Shown one piece after another: positions 36,952 through 49,055 of a stretch of DNA of 64,000 bases. The DNA is from Morchella semilibera (Eukaryota; Ascomycota; Pezizomycetes; Pezizales; Morchellaceae). Numbering within the stretch: position 1 is the first letter of the stretch; each line of letters begins with the position of its first letter. The notes beneath the pieces are model-generated. The model saw nothing but the letters and a program-made list of their open reading frames with translations, did not search any database and had not been told where the DNA came from. The stretch covers positions 7,065,613 through 7,129,612 of the forward strand of contig CM018603.1 in assembly GCA_009192285.1 (NCBI GenBank), written 5' to 3'. The translations under genes were made by a program, and so were the position numbers.

Positions 36952-39353
36952 TATATACACACACCTAAAAATAGAAACCAACGAATTAAGTCACTGTTAA
37001 GTAACTGTTGTAACGTGACTTCCGAGGGTGGAAGGGTATGCGGTCATTGTACGCAATGCCGCTATAGGCTGCATGTATCTCCTGATGCCACGGTATGCGA
37101 AACTTTATGGGTACTTCCTTTATATAAAGCACCCCATTCTACGCGACGGGCCTCTCTCTATCATTGACAGCCCCATGTACCTACATCCAACAGGGGTATA
37201 ATCAACGGGGTAGTAGGGTGCCAAACCGAGTGATATTACATGACCTCGTTCCAACCCTTCCCCGAGAGGCCATCGGCGGGAATGAGGGGGCGAGCCCACT
37301 TCTTAATTAAACGGTCACATTTAGTTGCGCACAACGCCACCCGACCATTTAATTAATACGCGGGTATACGAAGCCAGGAACTCATACTCAGGTATGATAG
37401 CTAGAACTTCCATAGGCGCTATTTTATCTGGTAAAAGAATGATACGCTCAGGCATACATCATACCAGCTCTTTCCTACCGCCTGTTCACTTGGGTAGTAG
37501 GATTTAATGTGCAGTGGCAGGCAGAAGGCGTAGGATCCGAGAGGCGGAGATAAATACGCAATAGTAGAACACAAGGAGCTATAGACGGATGGATATAGCA
37601 GCCTATGCGGCCTCTTCGAGCGTCCATGCGTAGCTGGCTATAGCAGACAAAGCCCAACATGATCATCCTCATCGGAGTTTATAAAAGCCTTACCCGTCAA
37701 AACAGAGGCACCAAAATGATAGAGGTGGAGCTCGGTACTCTTTACTCCAGAGCCAAACTACTGCCATAGGTGCGGTTTAATGGATCAGCCTGAGTTTGAG
37801 ATATTGATGCGTCTTTTCCTTGTGCACCAGACCATCATGAATTATAAGGTCATGCGGCCTATCAGAAGTAAAATGGCCCAACCCTCTCGGCGTATCTTAG
37901 TAGCGGCCTAGGCTTGTTAGCAGAGGTCTGGAGACTTTGCCCCACCATTGTAAAAATGTCTGGAGCCCTTTTAGGTTCTCTGGCTCTTTGTTATATGTCT
38001 GTTCCCCGATAATCCTGGTGTGAAATAGAGCACCGACACCCATCACTAGATTAGCCATCTGAAGTAATATTAAATTCATAATACACATACAGAATGATTA
38101 TATGTGAGAGTGTTAGCCTGGGATGTAATAGGGACGGACTTAGGCCCGCGCCCGCTCACGATGAGAACACTCTCTGCCCGGTAAATAGCAGCCCGGGCAG
38201 CCTTCCTGGAGCCACTGACTGTCCTTCACAAGACCCTTTTTCTTCTGGACCCCTCTCGTGTGCGGATTGTGATTCTCCCGAAGGTTAAATCCCACTGCTC
38301 TCTTTGCATCACAAGATGTCAAGATATAAATTGTACTCTATTGCAGTGCGACCTTGTAAGATATATCAGCAGGCGGGGGAGCGGGTGCCAAGGCTTAAGG
38401 TTGTACAATATATGTCATTACCACTATATTACTATTGGTCATCTGTCTTGAGGTTATATATTAACGGAGAGAATTAACACTATGACGGTCTTTAATGGAG
38501 TCGTCTGTATCGGGCTATAGGTGATGCTTGGCTAAGACAGACTAAATTTCAAGGTTCTCAAAATTAGTTGCATTGGTACTTCGCAACAATTTTGAGTCAA
38601 TAATAAGCTTATTAGCACTCAGACATCGTGAGGTGTTCCCGGGTATTACCGAACCGCAACGGCGGGAATCTTGATTGGGTACGGTTCAACACGTTCTGCC
38701 CTTCCACATAAACCCAGAGTGCAGAAAGTTCAGATGAAATTCGGCGCTGCAGGAGCTGAGGGTTTAGCGTTTTCAAACAGACTTTAATTGCATCCACGTT
38801 TTTTACATTTACTTTTTTTCTTTTTTCGCACGGGACGCATTCCAACAACGTCAGGTCAGGGACAGGTACTGCCGCGCCTGTCTCCTTTATGAGATTACAC
38901 TATTTTACCGCTGTGTGCTGTTCCCTATCATAGAGCGCCCAAGACCACTCTAAAATAAAGCCTGAAAAACTCAGTCCTCTGACTGCTTGAATGGTTACAA
39001 TTAACCCTCATTCCGATGCCTTCTGAAGGTGTTGTACCTTAAAAACACAGGGGTAGACAACAACAGCTGTCACCTGTGCCTGGGTTGTTCCATGGTCCAA
39101 CTCAGGGACAACCCCCATATGATCGCCCATCCCCCGCCAGCGCGGTTCTTATGTCCGTATTGGTCTATCTGGCCCGGGATCTGCAAGCCACGATGGGTGA
39201 GATGTCAACATTTCAACACCTCCTTTACCTTCATCACGAACACTCTCGTTGGTACGTGCAGAGAAATATAAGAACAGAGCCGAATTGCCCACCATGTTCC
39301 TCCCAGCAGCAGCTCAAGTGTTCATCACACAGACAGATTTCAGAGAAGCAGCT

Positions 39354-40330
39354 ATGAAGTTTTTCCAAGCTCTCTCACTCCTGTCAAGCCTTTTTGTGCT
39401 GCCAAAGGTGGCTCCAGCAGAGTATGTCTTCACGTCTTTTACCGAGGCGAGTGAGCGCGACATGTACGTCTGGGGATCCACCAATGCGACTACCTGGGAT
39501 CTCATTAAAGGCCCCGCCTACGTTCGTCCGCCTCCGTGCTCCGTCCCTTTAGTATTTAGCTCAGCCAACTGATTGCTCCTATAGACTCCCGCCACAGGAC
39601 TCCTACGAGACCCCAGCATAATGCTAAAAGATGGGACCTATTACGTCGCTCATACTACCGGCTGGGTAGGTAGGACCTTTGCCCTTATCACATCCACGGA
39701 TCTCTTGTCATGGACACCCTTTGCGACCGTTGAGATCACGAACACCACCATCACGCGCACATGGGCGCCCGAGATCTGGCGGGATCCAAAGACGAAGAAG
39801 GTTCATATAATTGTTTCTCTGGGAACCGATAACCCAGACTTTACGACAAACCTGTATACGGCCACCAATGATGCCCTGACGGAGTGGGAAGGTCCGGTTG
39901 TGATGGAGGGGATCCCTAGCAACTATATCGACACAGTCTTGGTGTACAAAGACGGTGTGTACCATGCGTTTACTAAGGGGGTACCGAATACGGAGCATGC
40001 TATTGCGGATAAGATCGAGGGACCCTACACACTTGTGCAAACTGGTATGTAGCTTCTCCCTAGAGTAAAAAATGAGCCTGTACTGATCAGGGTTATTTTT
40101 TAGGGGATTTTGCCGGGTGGGGTGAGATGGAGGGACCTACGGTTGTGAGGTTGGAAGACGGAAGGTACAGAATCTTTGGAGACCGGTTTAGGGAATCCAG
40201 GTATATCTATAGTGATAGTTGGGATCTGTATAATTGGACGGAGGCGCAGGATGTGCCGCAGTTGTCGGGGGTGGTAAGACACGGCACTGTCATCAGGGTC
40301 GATAGTAGCAAGTTTGATGATATTGAATAA
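39354..40330 (+). CDS. Secreted GH43-like glycoside hydrolase, three exons (284 aa)
   Basis: Exons are 39354-39521, 39585-40044 and 40104-40330, with frame kept at both joins (KGPAY to TPATGLLRDP, and VQT-G to DFAGWGEMEGP). The first 22 residues form a signal peptide ending APA. The layout is that of a five-bladed beta-propeller of family 43: LLRDPSIMLKDGTYY with the likely base D65, WAPEIWRDP near residue 117, YIDTVLVYKDG with D172, and MEGPTVVRL with the likely acid E219. Family 43 enzymes cut arabinose- or xylose-containing side chains of plant polysaccharides outside the cell. At 284 aa it is the short single-domain form. An in-frame ATG at 39294 in a better context (CACCATG) would add 20 residues and mask the signal peptide, so I kept 39354. 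Confidence 0.75.
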
Positions 40331-42031
40331 AGGTGAAAAGAAGGAACATAATTGTATATAACGGTATAATGATACACACTAATTTTCTTTTGTAGATGGT
40401 GGCTTAGCTGTTTCCCTAGAAGCCTAATTAATTACGTACCATTAACATGTTTCATTAAAGAAGTCTACCGTTGAAGATGTAGCCCCTCTTGTCCCACAGA
40501 AATGTGAAATAAAGTGTACGCACAGTTCTAACTCTGCAGGGAGCACCTTGTCCCAGCATCAAAAGAATGTGATCCTAGTCCAGCGACATGGTGATGACCA
40601 AATATGATGGTTCCTCGACAATATCGGCGTCGACGCGCAGGCGGCGGCACTCGCATGATATCCAGAGGCCTTAGATCGGGGGAGTCAGTGATTATATCAC
40701 ATGGTGATATCGGAGGGAATGAATAGAAAGGCTGCACGCATACATGGGGTAGATGGAATGGTGCTCTATCGAATAAGCTCTCTTCTGTGCTGGTGGTATG
40801 TGTTGTGAAAGCAGTATGGCCACCAACAAGCTACTGTGAACATCATACATGTGTGCGTCCCTTGTTTTTACTGCCCTGTTCTGCCACATGACATTCTGAC
40901 TGCGCCACAACTTTTGCCTACTCAAGTGCATAAACTCCTCTCCAGCCCCTCCGTGACACATGCAAGGACATGCCGCCATCGCAATCACTCCGTCACAAAT
41001 ATATATAACGTCGCTCTCAATACCCTTTAGACCAATAAATGCTGCCCACCCAAGAAAAAACAAATCCGGTGTGACTTTACTGAGATATAATTCCCCTATT
41101 ATATACAGGGATAGACGAAAGGAGACGCACTTGGTAAGGTACGGTAACTGTTTTTACTTTTTACGTCACGTGTGATATCGACAATATATAGAGCCAGTTA
41201 ACCAAGAATCAGTGACAGGTACCACAGAGAGTTAAAGAAAAATATCATAAATTTGGTTACATCCGTCCAGGCGATAGATAGCATGCCGCTGGGAGCAGTG
41301 TCTTGGCACCGAGTGACCACTCTTGATTCTGATATGCATGTAGATACATGCCCCATCACCAGAGCCAGACGTAGCAAAAAGACGCGAGGAGAGCGCCAGG
41401 ATACTCGAGTTGGCAGCGGCCAATACCAGGAGGTTTGGAAAACTACGCCGCTCGATAATTGGGTCCGAGGCGAGTGACGGACTATGATTGGAATAGTTTC
41501 GGCCCGCGAGCAGAGGATATATCAAGTGGCGTGGTTGGTTGTCGCTACGGGCCTCAGGTAGGATTATAATATAGTCGTCAGTAGGTTAAGTATGTGAGTA
41601 GCCTTATACGTACAAGTATACGCCAGGGTGTTGGGAAAAGAAACAGGGTGGAGTACTGGTTGGGAAAAGGATATCAGTAAATATTGGACTTGGTGTCTTT
41701 TCCAGCCAACAGAGCGAGACCACTATCCCTGGGTAATCTATAGGGAAGGGTTCATCAGGTTCTCGAATGTATAATTATAAATACATAATACAATTGTCAC
41801 CTAGCTGTTTGGTTCGAAACAGGTCAACCAACAAGCAAGTCAATTCTTTTTCTCCAGCAAAATTAAAAATACAGACACCGTAACTGCATGCAATCAAGCC
41901 ATCTATGTGTAAACAGCAAAACACCCCTCTATCAATGATATCTGTATACGCCGCCCAATCAACCCGAACTAGAAATGCGGGGGGCTTCCGCGCATCAGTT
42001 ACATGCTTTATCAAGGATAGGAATGTGCCAC

Positions 42032-43840
42032 TTACTTACTGATTATCAGACTACGCCCAAGACTCTCTACCCGCTCCCCCACCGGCTTTTTGTTTCCGTC
42101 AAGTTCTTTCACGGTGTGATGTCCGGATACCAGGATCTTCGACAGGTAGACTTGGACTTCTACTCCAAGGTTTGGTACGGCTCCGTGACGTTGTTCGGGT
42201 TTCTCTTCGGTACCCGCAACCAATGACTCGTGTTTCTCTTCGGTACCTACAATCTTTGCTTCGAGTCTCTGTTCGGCACCCGCAATCCCCGATCCGAGTC
42301 TGTCGACGCCCTCTTTCGTCTGCCAGATGACCGTAGCAGAGCCCATTGCAACATATCTACAACAAAGTACCCAAGAGGTTTGCGTAGGTAAGCACCGAGT
42401 CTGTCACAAGGACACATTTTATTAGCGGACATTCATCGCCACGAATGCAAGGCGATGGCAAGGTACCTTGAAAGGCCTCATGGTTATACCCGATTGTGAA
42501 ACGTAACGCTGATTGTGATTTGTTCACTCAAATTACAACTCCACTAGCATACATCTCCCGCGCTGGCGTTCGTTCGCCCAAATTAAACGCACCCTAAGCC
42601 CGTAATAACCGAAAAGCAGCCGCCCCTACCCGAATCACCCTCTCAGACACGGCAGCGAGAAACATCAACTGTTCAAACCATGATCTGGTGAACCAGGTAG
42701 CCGAATCCTTTTCAACTAATTGTGGTTGCAGATGGCAAGGGGTGTATGCATATGCTCAAATCATGGTTGCAGACCGATCCAAAACCCCAGAGCAGACAGC
42801 CAAAACCTGGCCAATTCCGGTTTTGTTCAGGATCATGACTTGACCCTCTCAAACCGTGATCCTCGCGGCTTCCAAGCAGCTAGCAAGTCAGTCTTCAATT
42901 CCCTAGGTAGCTAGAGAAATAAAGTGACATTGAACGGACTCACCTTGTCGTTGTCTGGTATTTGAGTCGTGATGCTGAAGAACTTCGCCCCTTCTTCCAG
43001 GGCGAGGGGCAAGTCCTTCAGTGTTAATTTTTTGTTCCTGAAACGTATCCGAGGAGATCGACGTATAGTTTAAGGGGTGGTATACGTATATCATACCCGG
43101 AGCGTTCTGAATTCCGCGCCGCGGGACCTGAGGACTACGCCCACCGTTCCGCGCCGCTCCAGATCGCCCCGTTTTCCTCACGCACCTAGTGCTAGCGCCC
43201 GTCGCCTTCGCTACCACTCAGTACGTTGAGCATGCGCACCCTCGGGGGACCTCTAACACAACAGTACCAAAATGTGGGATGTAATAGATACCATAGCAAT
43301 TAATACGGTATCGCGAGAAACCTCCGAATTACATTGGAACCAATTTTAGCCATTACACTGTAGTATCATAGTATTCTGGCATAATGGTACTGAATACACC
43401 CGCTTTTTTGTACTGAAATACTATAATTGGATGAATAGATTGCTAACCCATAATAAAAACACTAGTAGGACGAAATTGACCTTACTTTTCTTGGACAACC
43501 ATAGAAAACGCCTCGCAACACCAGGTGAGGTACCGACCATATCAACTACATATAACTCCGTGGTGTTGATCGCCCGGACAACCCCATTAATTCGAACCAA
43601 CAGTTCACCGTTCCGCTCGTTCCATCTCCTCTCCTACATCTCCTCGGACGTATTGTCTGCCTTTCTTGAATACAACGCAATCAGCCATGTTCTAAAATCC
43701 CGATACCTCTCCGCCCGAGGAAACATCCTTATGTTTCGCAAAAACAATCGGTAAAAATTCGGATATCCCGTCTTCAACTGCCCATCCGTGCTTCTACCAA
43801 TCCGTTCCAAATTATACCGATTGGGATCGAAGTCGTCCAT
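42032..43840 (-). pseudogene. Degenerate coding-like block, family unknown
   Basis: Several minus-strand patches look coding but do not form one gene. 43840-43440 reads MDDFDPNRYNLERIGRSTDG and later LLVRINGVVRAINTTELYVV with an interruption between. 43070-42942 reads KLTLKDLPLALEEGAKFFSI up to a GTGAGT donor. 42346-42032 gives a 104-aa frame with a repeated coiled-coil-like segment (AEQRLEAKIVGTEEKHESL) that ends at a GTAAGT donor. A MITE sits at 43262-43414 inside the block. I recognise no family. It may be a broken host gene, a transposon relic, or unrelated pieces. Confidence 0.3.
43262..43414. mobile_element. MITE-like element, family D copy 2
   Basis: It begins CAGTACCAAAATGTGGGATGTAATAG and ends GCTTTTTTGTACTG. 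The left part matches the inverted right part of the copy at 29439-29608 (TAATAGATACCATAGCAAT), so the two lie in opposite orientation. The TA duplication is not preserved, suggesting an older insertion. Confidence 0.65.
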
Positions 43841-45482
43841 CTCTTTTGTCTATAACTATCGTGGCGCCTCCGTACAAGCTGACTTCGTAGATGTTAGACC
43901 GTGTCAGGCTGACTCCTGAAGAAGATCTTACTAACTATCGTTCTTGTGTCAGACTGACAGGTACTAACTGTGACCACTCAAAGTGCTTACCGCTGGACTG
44001 CTATATTATTACGCAATGCTTCGATCCACGTCGCGATGCTCCGTAAGCTCCGACACTCGTAGTAATCTGTCGCACTGCTCCGTCTTATTAGTCGAGGGAC
44101 GAGTCCCCTTTTATCATGCACTTAATTCACCCCTGTACTACCCTCCAATCAATATTCTACTCAAGGTGGGTGTGGCTTGGCAACGTTCCGACCCCTGCAC
44201 CGCACAGTCTGCGGGGTACGTTGATCGTCCCGCGCTCCCGGGATCTCGCCTCTTGCCTCCGCGCAGGGGCCATAGCGGCGTATGTAACACTACAGCCGCA
44301 CCTCGTTATGCCGTTAGCGTACCCTGGAGCTAAACCCCTACGAGACAGCAAATATACGAGACAGCAAGTAGCCTTTGGTGGAGAAGGGCGAGACAGCAAG
44401 ATATCGAGATACGAGATAGCGGCGCACCACGGCATATTCTCGTCACCTAGGCTCCTCACTACATATTGCGTTCGCTACTATAGAGTATAATGGTTTACAC
44501 CCTCCCCCTCCAACTCCCCCACCCCCGCACTGCCAAAGAAAAATACCATTTATTCCTCCATACTCGCCTACTCCGAAAGGTAGACGGTGCCTAACACAAC
44601 CCGTCCGAAACCCTGTGCTCCAGTGTCTCGGGAGAAATATCCAGGAGCAAGACATTGTATTGAGCTGGACGGAAGACGCTCTCAGGGCCGATAGCGCGGG
44701 GAGACGAAGACCGGGTCTAGTGGGAACAGCAGGATAAAGGAGGACGTACAATCAATTAATAGTTAACTACATTCTTGAACTGTCAAAAAGAAAGTAAAAA
44801 AAATATTCTCTTCCGGCCACGCTAACCAGAGAGCTACGGCCTATCCCCACCAGGGTAGGGCTTGACCCAGTTATCCCATAATGGCTACTTACCAAATAAC
44901 TAACGTCCCCGTGGTCTCCATGCTATCGCCTTGTCCTGCTAGGAATGTGCCGCTCTATCTCCGTAAATCGTGAGGTTGAACGACTTCGTCACACAACATC
45001 TTAGGAACGTTCTGAGCCCTGCGCTGACGGTCCCAACAGATTAGAGAGTAACTACATGTACATGATGTACATGTATCTACTCACCGTCGGTTTCGGTTAT
45101 TAATCGACACTTCAGAATTGGCAGTTGCCGGAGGCAAAATTGGCCTGGTGAATGGTATTACAAAATAAACGAAGGGGAATCTTTGATGAATAAAAGAAAC
45201 GAAAGTCCATTTCGGCGAACCAACAAACATGAGATGAGGCTGGGACATATCGGCGGCGATATCCCTAAGTGATGATGATAAAATAACTGACCTAACAGTA
45301 TGTAAGTCATATAATTGAACTCCACATGGCCGTGTATAGAGTCTGGTAGAATTACAGAGTCCGGTAGGATTGTTGCAAATGTGGGTCGTGACCCTATAGC
45401 CCTAAAAGAATTATTTGCTGTAAGCACAGACGAAGAAACTCATGAAGATCCATCCACTCAACCTAGAAGATAGATATGCCCG

Positions 45483-45563
45483 AAAAAAAAGTTAGTCCTC
45501 CAGGGGTGGGGATCGAACCCACCCCCATGCGCGGCTGGGGAACCTCTCCTCCACGACCACCCC
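45483..45563 (-). ncRNA. tRNA-like Pol III element (tRNA relic or SINE head)
   Basis: On the minus strand the sequence has an A-box-like TGGTCGTGGAGG (45560-45549). About 30 nt later comes a strong B box GGGTTCGATCCC inside a GTGGG/CCCAC stem with a seven-base TTCGATC loop, like a tRNA T arm. It ends with eight T, a Pol III terminator, at 45490-45483. The acceptor stem pairs only partly, so it is not a good tRNA. It may be a decayed tRNA gene or the head of a tRNA-derived SINE. No anticodon can be assigned safely. Confidence 0.45.
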
Positions 45564-46400
45564 ATTTCCATCCCACCACAACCACTAACCCACAGCCTCT
45601 TAACGCGTGATGGTAGTGACCTTCTTTGCTCCTTTAAACCTAATTGGCATATTTTACAGAAACCACACTACCCACCCCTCCGCCCCCTAACTGCCCAGAG
45701 TACAAAAAAAGCCCACTGAAACACTGTATTCTATGCGCTAGTCCGTATTAACCATTAAAAAAAAAAAAAGTCTATACAGCGCCGTCCTATGTCATATCAT
45801 ATCGGTCAACCGTTGTGGCTGGTCACGTGTGATCAGGGGTTTGATTTGATGTAAATTAGAGATGGAGGTTTTGGATGATTCGCTGTTCACCGTTCAAACT
45901 AAACTGCTCGTGCATCTTCTTTGGATCTCCGTGTTCAGGCCGTCTATTTATCTCCTTTTCCACCTTAAACTCCTTGCCACGGTCAAAGAATACCTTTGCT
46001 CCAAGCTAGCAGATTTGTTAGTACAAGGGTTGGTGGAATCTACTCATAATATAAGCAGGTTCTAGATGACATACCCTCTTTAACCCCATCGTATAAATAT
46101 CTCAAAGCATCTTGTCATAACCCCTTCTGTACGTAGCCCGCCTATCTAGAAAGAACCCTGAATCTACGGACGTTGCAAAAAAGAACCCACCTATATCTCC
46201 AATCAATTGAATTTCTTTAATTAAGAGATAGACTACCCCACTCACCCTCCTTTATGTAGCAGCCCTTGCCATCTCACTTAAAAACCTACAAGGGTTTCTT
46301 GTTTCTGGCAGTTGCTTGCACGTGCATGTACGAAGTTTCCGCGGCTGCGTCGACTTTTGCATTGAGCCTCGGCGGCTCTCGTGGCTATGAAACTCCGTTA

Positions 46401-46546
46401 TCCCTTGTCTGTCAATGTTGACCCCCCTATAATAGGGAATTAAATTTGTATGGAAGATCTATTATTTGATAAGGGGATCCGTTAGTAAAGCCGCACAAAA
46501 TTTGCTTCTTCTGGGGGGGTCAGCATTTTACTGACAGACTAAGGGA
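46401..46546. mobile_element. MITE-like element, family A copy 2, flanked by TA
   Basis: The ends TCCCTTGTCTGTCAATGTTG and CATTTTACTGACAGACTAAG (then GGA) are inverted copies with TA outside both. It shares with copy 1 the blocks CCCCTATAATA, GTATGG and TTATTTGATAAG, in the same order. 146 bp, non-coding. Confidence 0.8.
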
Positions 46547-46711
46547 TAAACGGCTCCGCTAGGAAAGTGCAGAGCATTGCAATGAAAATTAGGTAGGACC
46601 TGCTTTTCAAAAACTCCGTTTCAGAGCCCTAGTGGAGTTACAAAAAATGGTATGCCGGACACAACAGCTCTTTGCTAAACGGAGTTACCTCAATTTACTC
46701 GCAAAACCCCG

Positions 46712-47250
46712 CTACGGCACGTAGCCGAACGGGCCCTGAGGTTTGACAGCTTTGATTTTCAGGTTGATACTGTCAATCCTCGTATCGAAATTTTTTGCAG
46801 CACGACCGTGCCCTTTGTGGTTGTCCCAAATGATTGCACCAGTGATAAGGTGGACTGTGTGAGTACGCAGGAATGCTGCAACTCCAAGACGGGTGCCGGA
46901 ACGACCGACGGAAGAATTAAAATTGTTGCGTTCCCTAGATCCCCTTCAATATTGGTCACTGGATAATCAGAAATTAGGAAGTAGACTTACGACCTTGAGA
47001 TCTCTTGACGGATCTGCTGGAGGGTATGCTGTGTCTGTAGCAGTTGTTCTCCAGGGTTGTTTGGCATTAATGCAAGTTGTGCTGTCAAGTAGCACCTGAT
47101 TAGAAGTTTAGTTGAGTCATCCAGAAAGCTGAGATATCAACGAAGAGGAAAGTATTGAATTAAAAAAATAATTTCTTTACCTTGAGTCTCCTAATGGAAG
47201 AAGGCCTTCTTAACTTTATCCTCCCCACTAGCTTAAAACAAATTACAGCG
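46712..47250 (-). pseudogene. Relic of a small coiled-coil fungal protein gene
   Basis: The last exon (46934-46712) and the one before (about 47081 or 47095 to 46991) join across a 56-nt intron (GTAAGT..CTAG) in matching phase, giving QTQHTLQQIRQEISRSERNN and later THTVHLITGAIIWDNHKGHG before the stop. The LQQIRQEISRSERN part followed by a TGAII segment resembles small fungal coiled-coil proteins that end with TG..IP.FP and a short C-terminal helix. That is from memory and not certain. A further upstream exon piece near 47208-47250 reads LVGRIKLRRPSSIRRLK. I find no start codon, and the part after TGAII does not follow the usual pattern, so I call it a relic. Confidence 0.4.
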
Positions 47251-47907
47251 TTGTTGGCCGGCTATTGTGTACAGTCTCTTCTTCGTCGAACAACGAATTA
47301 GGAACTGTGCTCACTTCGACTAACCAAGGGATGATATTGTATTCTTGATGATTATAAGGAACAACAAGAAGGGGTTCCCGCCTCTGTCCGGGAGCCTTTT
47401 AACCTCCTTTGAGCATAGTGATACGGATTTTGGTGATGAAGATATAGCGTAGTGATATGAATGAAGATATAGACATTATGACTACGATCGGATGAGTATG
47501 TACTTTAAGTTGGAGGAGGTTGGGGGATTGCATGCAACTTGTCCTTAGCGGGGGTCAGTTGATTATTTAATCAACGCTGGAGCGAATCGGATGAAGAAGA
47601 ACGTTGTGTACTTACATCTTGTAGGTTAATTAAAGTAGTTAGTCATATACATTTTTAATTACGTATAATAATTTAAACTACAGTAGGTACTATCGACGAT
47701 GCCGATGTCAGCACCTAAACTGTGATATAATTGGTTGGTTGGGTACTACAGTTATTGAGAAAGGTCCTATTGGTCTGCGCGCGACCTAAACCCTGTTTTT
47801 AGACCCCTGTTTCTAGAATAATCTTACCCAAAGCTGTAGGTAGAGTAGGTAGTACATATACTACAGGTGTAGGGGTAAGTCTCCAGCCCTACCCCCGTAG
47901 TACTCTA

Positions 47908-47993
47908 CTCGTTTTTCGCTGACGTTTTTGAACTGGGCCATGAGCTTGGCGTATTTTTGTATGGCAACATCAGTTGCGTCAGCGAAATCCGAG
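47908..47993. mobile_element. MITE-like element, family C copy 3 (short), flanked by TA
   Basis: The ends CTCGTTTTTCGCTGACG and CGTCAGCGAAATCCGAG are inverted and flanked by TA. The core word TTTTTGTATGGCA is shared with copies 1 and 2. At 86 bp it is the shortest copy. Confidence 0.65.
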
Positions 47994-48306
47994 TACAGTC
48001 ATGGATTTGTGCTCCTAGAATCCATAGGTAGCGCCAAGAAATAAAGATACTCTATAACCACCAAGGATAGGGTATGTAGCTTGGTTCTTCGATGATATTT
48101 CTTGGCAGTTAACAGTTGGCACTGGAGTGGTTTCATCTCTGCTTTAGAGCGTTTGATGTAGGACCATGCACCCCTGTGATATGATGTTTTCTGTTTCTGG
48201 AGGAGTTGAATGGAGAAGTAGGTGAGAGAGATGATTTGAATGTTGGAGATGAAGGGTAAAGCTTATTTGTGCCGAGAAGATTTTTAAAATTGATTCGACG
48301 CCATTA

Positions 48307-48387
48307 CTCGGAAAATTGGCTATGCATATGATCTACGCCCTTCAACCAATCGTGGGGGACCTGGCCGGAAATAGCCAATTTTCCGAG
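48307..48387. mobile_element. Short inverted repeat with CTCGG termini, possibly family C-related
   Basis: CTCGGAAAATTGGCTAT at the left and its perfect complement ATAGCCAATTTTCCGAG at the right enclose about 47 bp. The outer bases CTCG resemble family C, but the core word is missing and only the left flank is TA. It may be a separate small MITE or a palindromic regulatory site. Confidence 0.5.
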
Positions 48388-49055
48388 TTTTTGCGGTACT
48401 CTCTAATCCACCTAATTATGTAGATGAGCTATTAATTCGTCTGTTCTCAGGGTGAATACGAGTAGGTACATTTATGTAGGTACATACCTCACTGGGGACT
48501 GACTTAATAATACCCCCCCCCACACACACCCTTGCCTAAAATATCAAGGTCCAGTGGAGTAGGGCTGAGCCAAGTATCGATATGGTTATGATATACATAT
48601 TGTCCAACGAAAGTGCGTGCCCCTTCCCACCCTCCCCTCCACCCCCCGAACGAACAAATATTCAGGCTCTAAATAAAGTACACACTTTGCCTCTCTCTCT
48701 ACATGGATGCACAGCAATCAATCAAAGCTTCTTGTCGAATCCCTTCCCCCCTCTAGCTCTGGATCCCCCAAAATATGCAAAATGAGGCAAATTTCCTAAT
48801 ATACCCTCCTTCCTTCTTTACCATTTTTACCGTGGCTGGAGAGAAAACCCCCCTGTGGCTAGATAATACTTGACTGGTTCATACGATACATATATTAGCT
48901 GTAGGGCCCCAGGTATTGGTGGTGGTGGTTTAACCTTACACAATCTTGAGGCCCCCCCCCCCCCGCGGCCCCTCTTTCCCTTCCTTTTAATTTACATAGT
49001 CTGGAATTTTTATGACCCTCAACTCGATCGCTCGGATGGTATAGAAAAAGCAGAG

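Larger units (their letters stand above)
35192..39353. other. Intergenic stretch with two MITEs and an orphan exon-like fragment
   Basis: Supported elements are the MITEs at 36314-36466 and 36828-36951. About 36090-36296 (+) is coding-like (SSIKGDVRERITGLAEKLAE followed by a hydrophobic stretch) but lacks an ATG and may be the remnant of a gene. The rest shows no coding pattern. The last 500 bp form the promoter of the GH43-like gene. Confidence 0.5.
40331..49055. other. Long stretch of decayed sequence and small repeats
   Basis: No intact gene is supported. It contains a degenerate coding block (42032-43840), MITEs at 43262, 46401 and 47908, a related inverted repeat at 48307, a Pol III-like element at 45483 and the relic of a spliced gene (46712-47250). 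About 43.86-44.5 kb seems GC-richer than its flanks, without a recognisable frame. The final 200 bp before 49056, including a C run, form the promoter of the kelch gene. Confidence 0.5.

Noticed and set aside
43983-44490. Overlapping frames in a GC-richer patch, first considered as a long terminal repeat
   Set aside because: I found no paired copy, no target duplication and no element coding region near it.
45490-45563. Intact tRNA gene
   Set aside because: The T arm is good but the acceptor stem pairs only partly and no anticodon arm can be placed with confidence.
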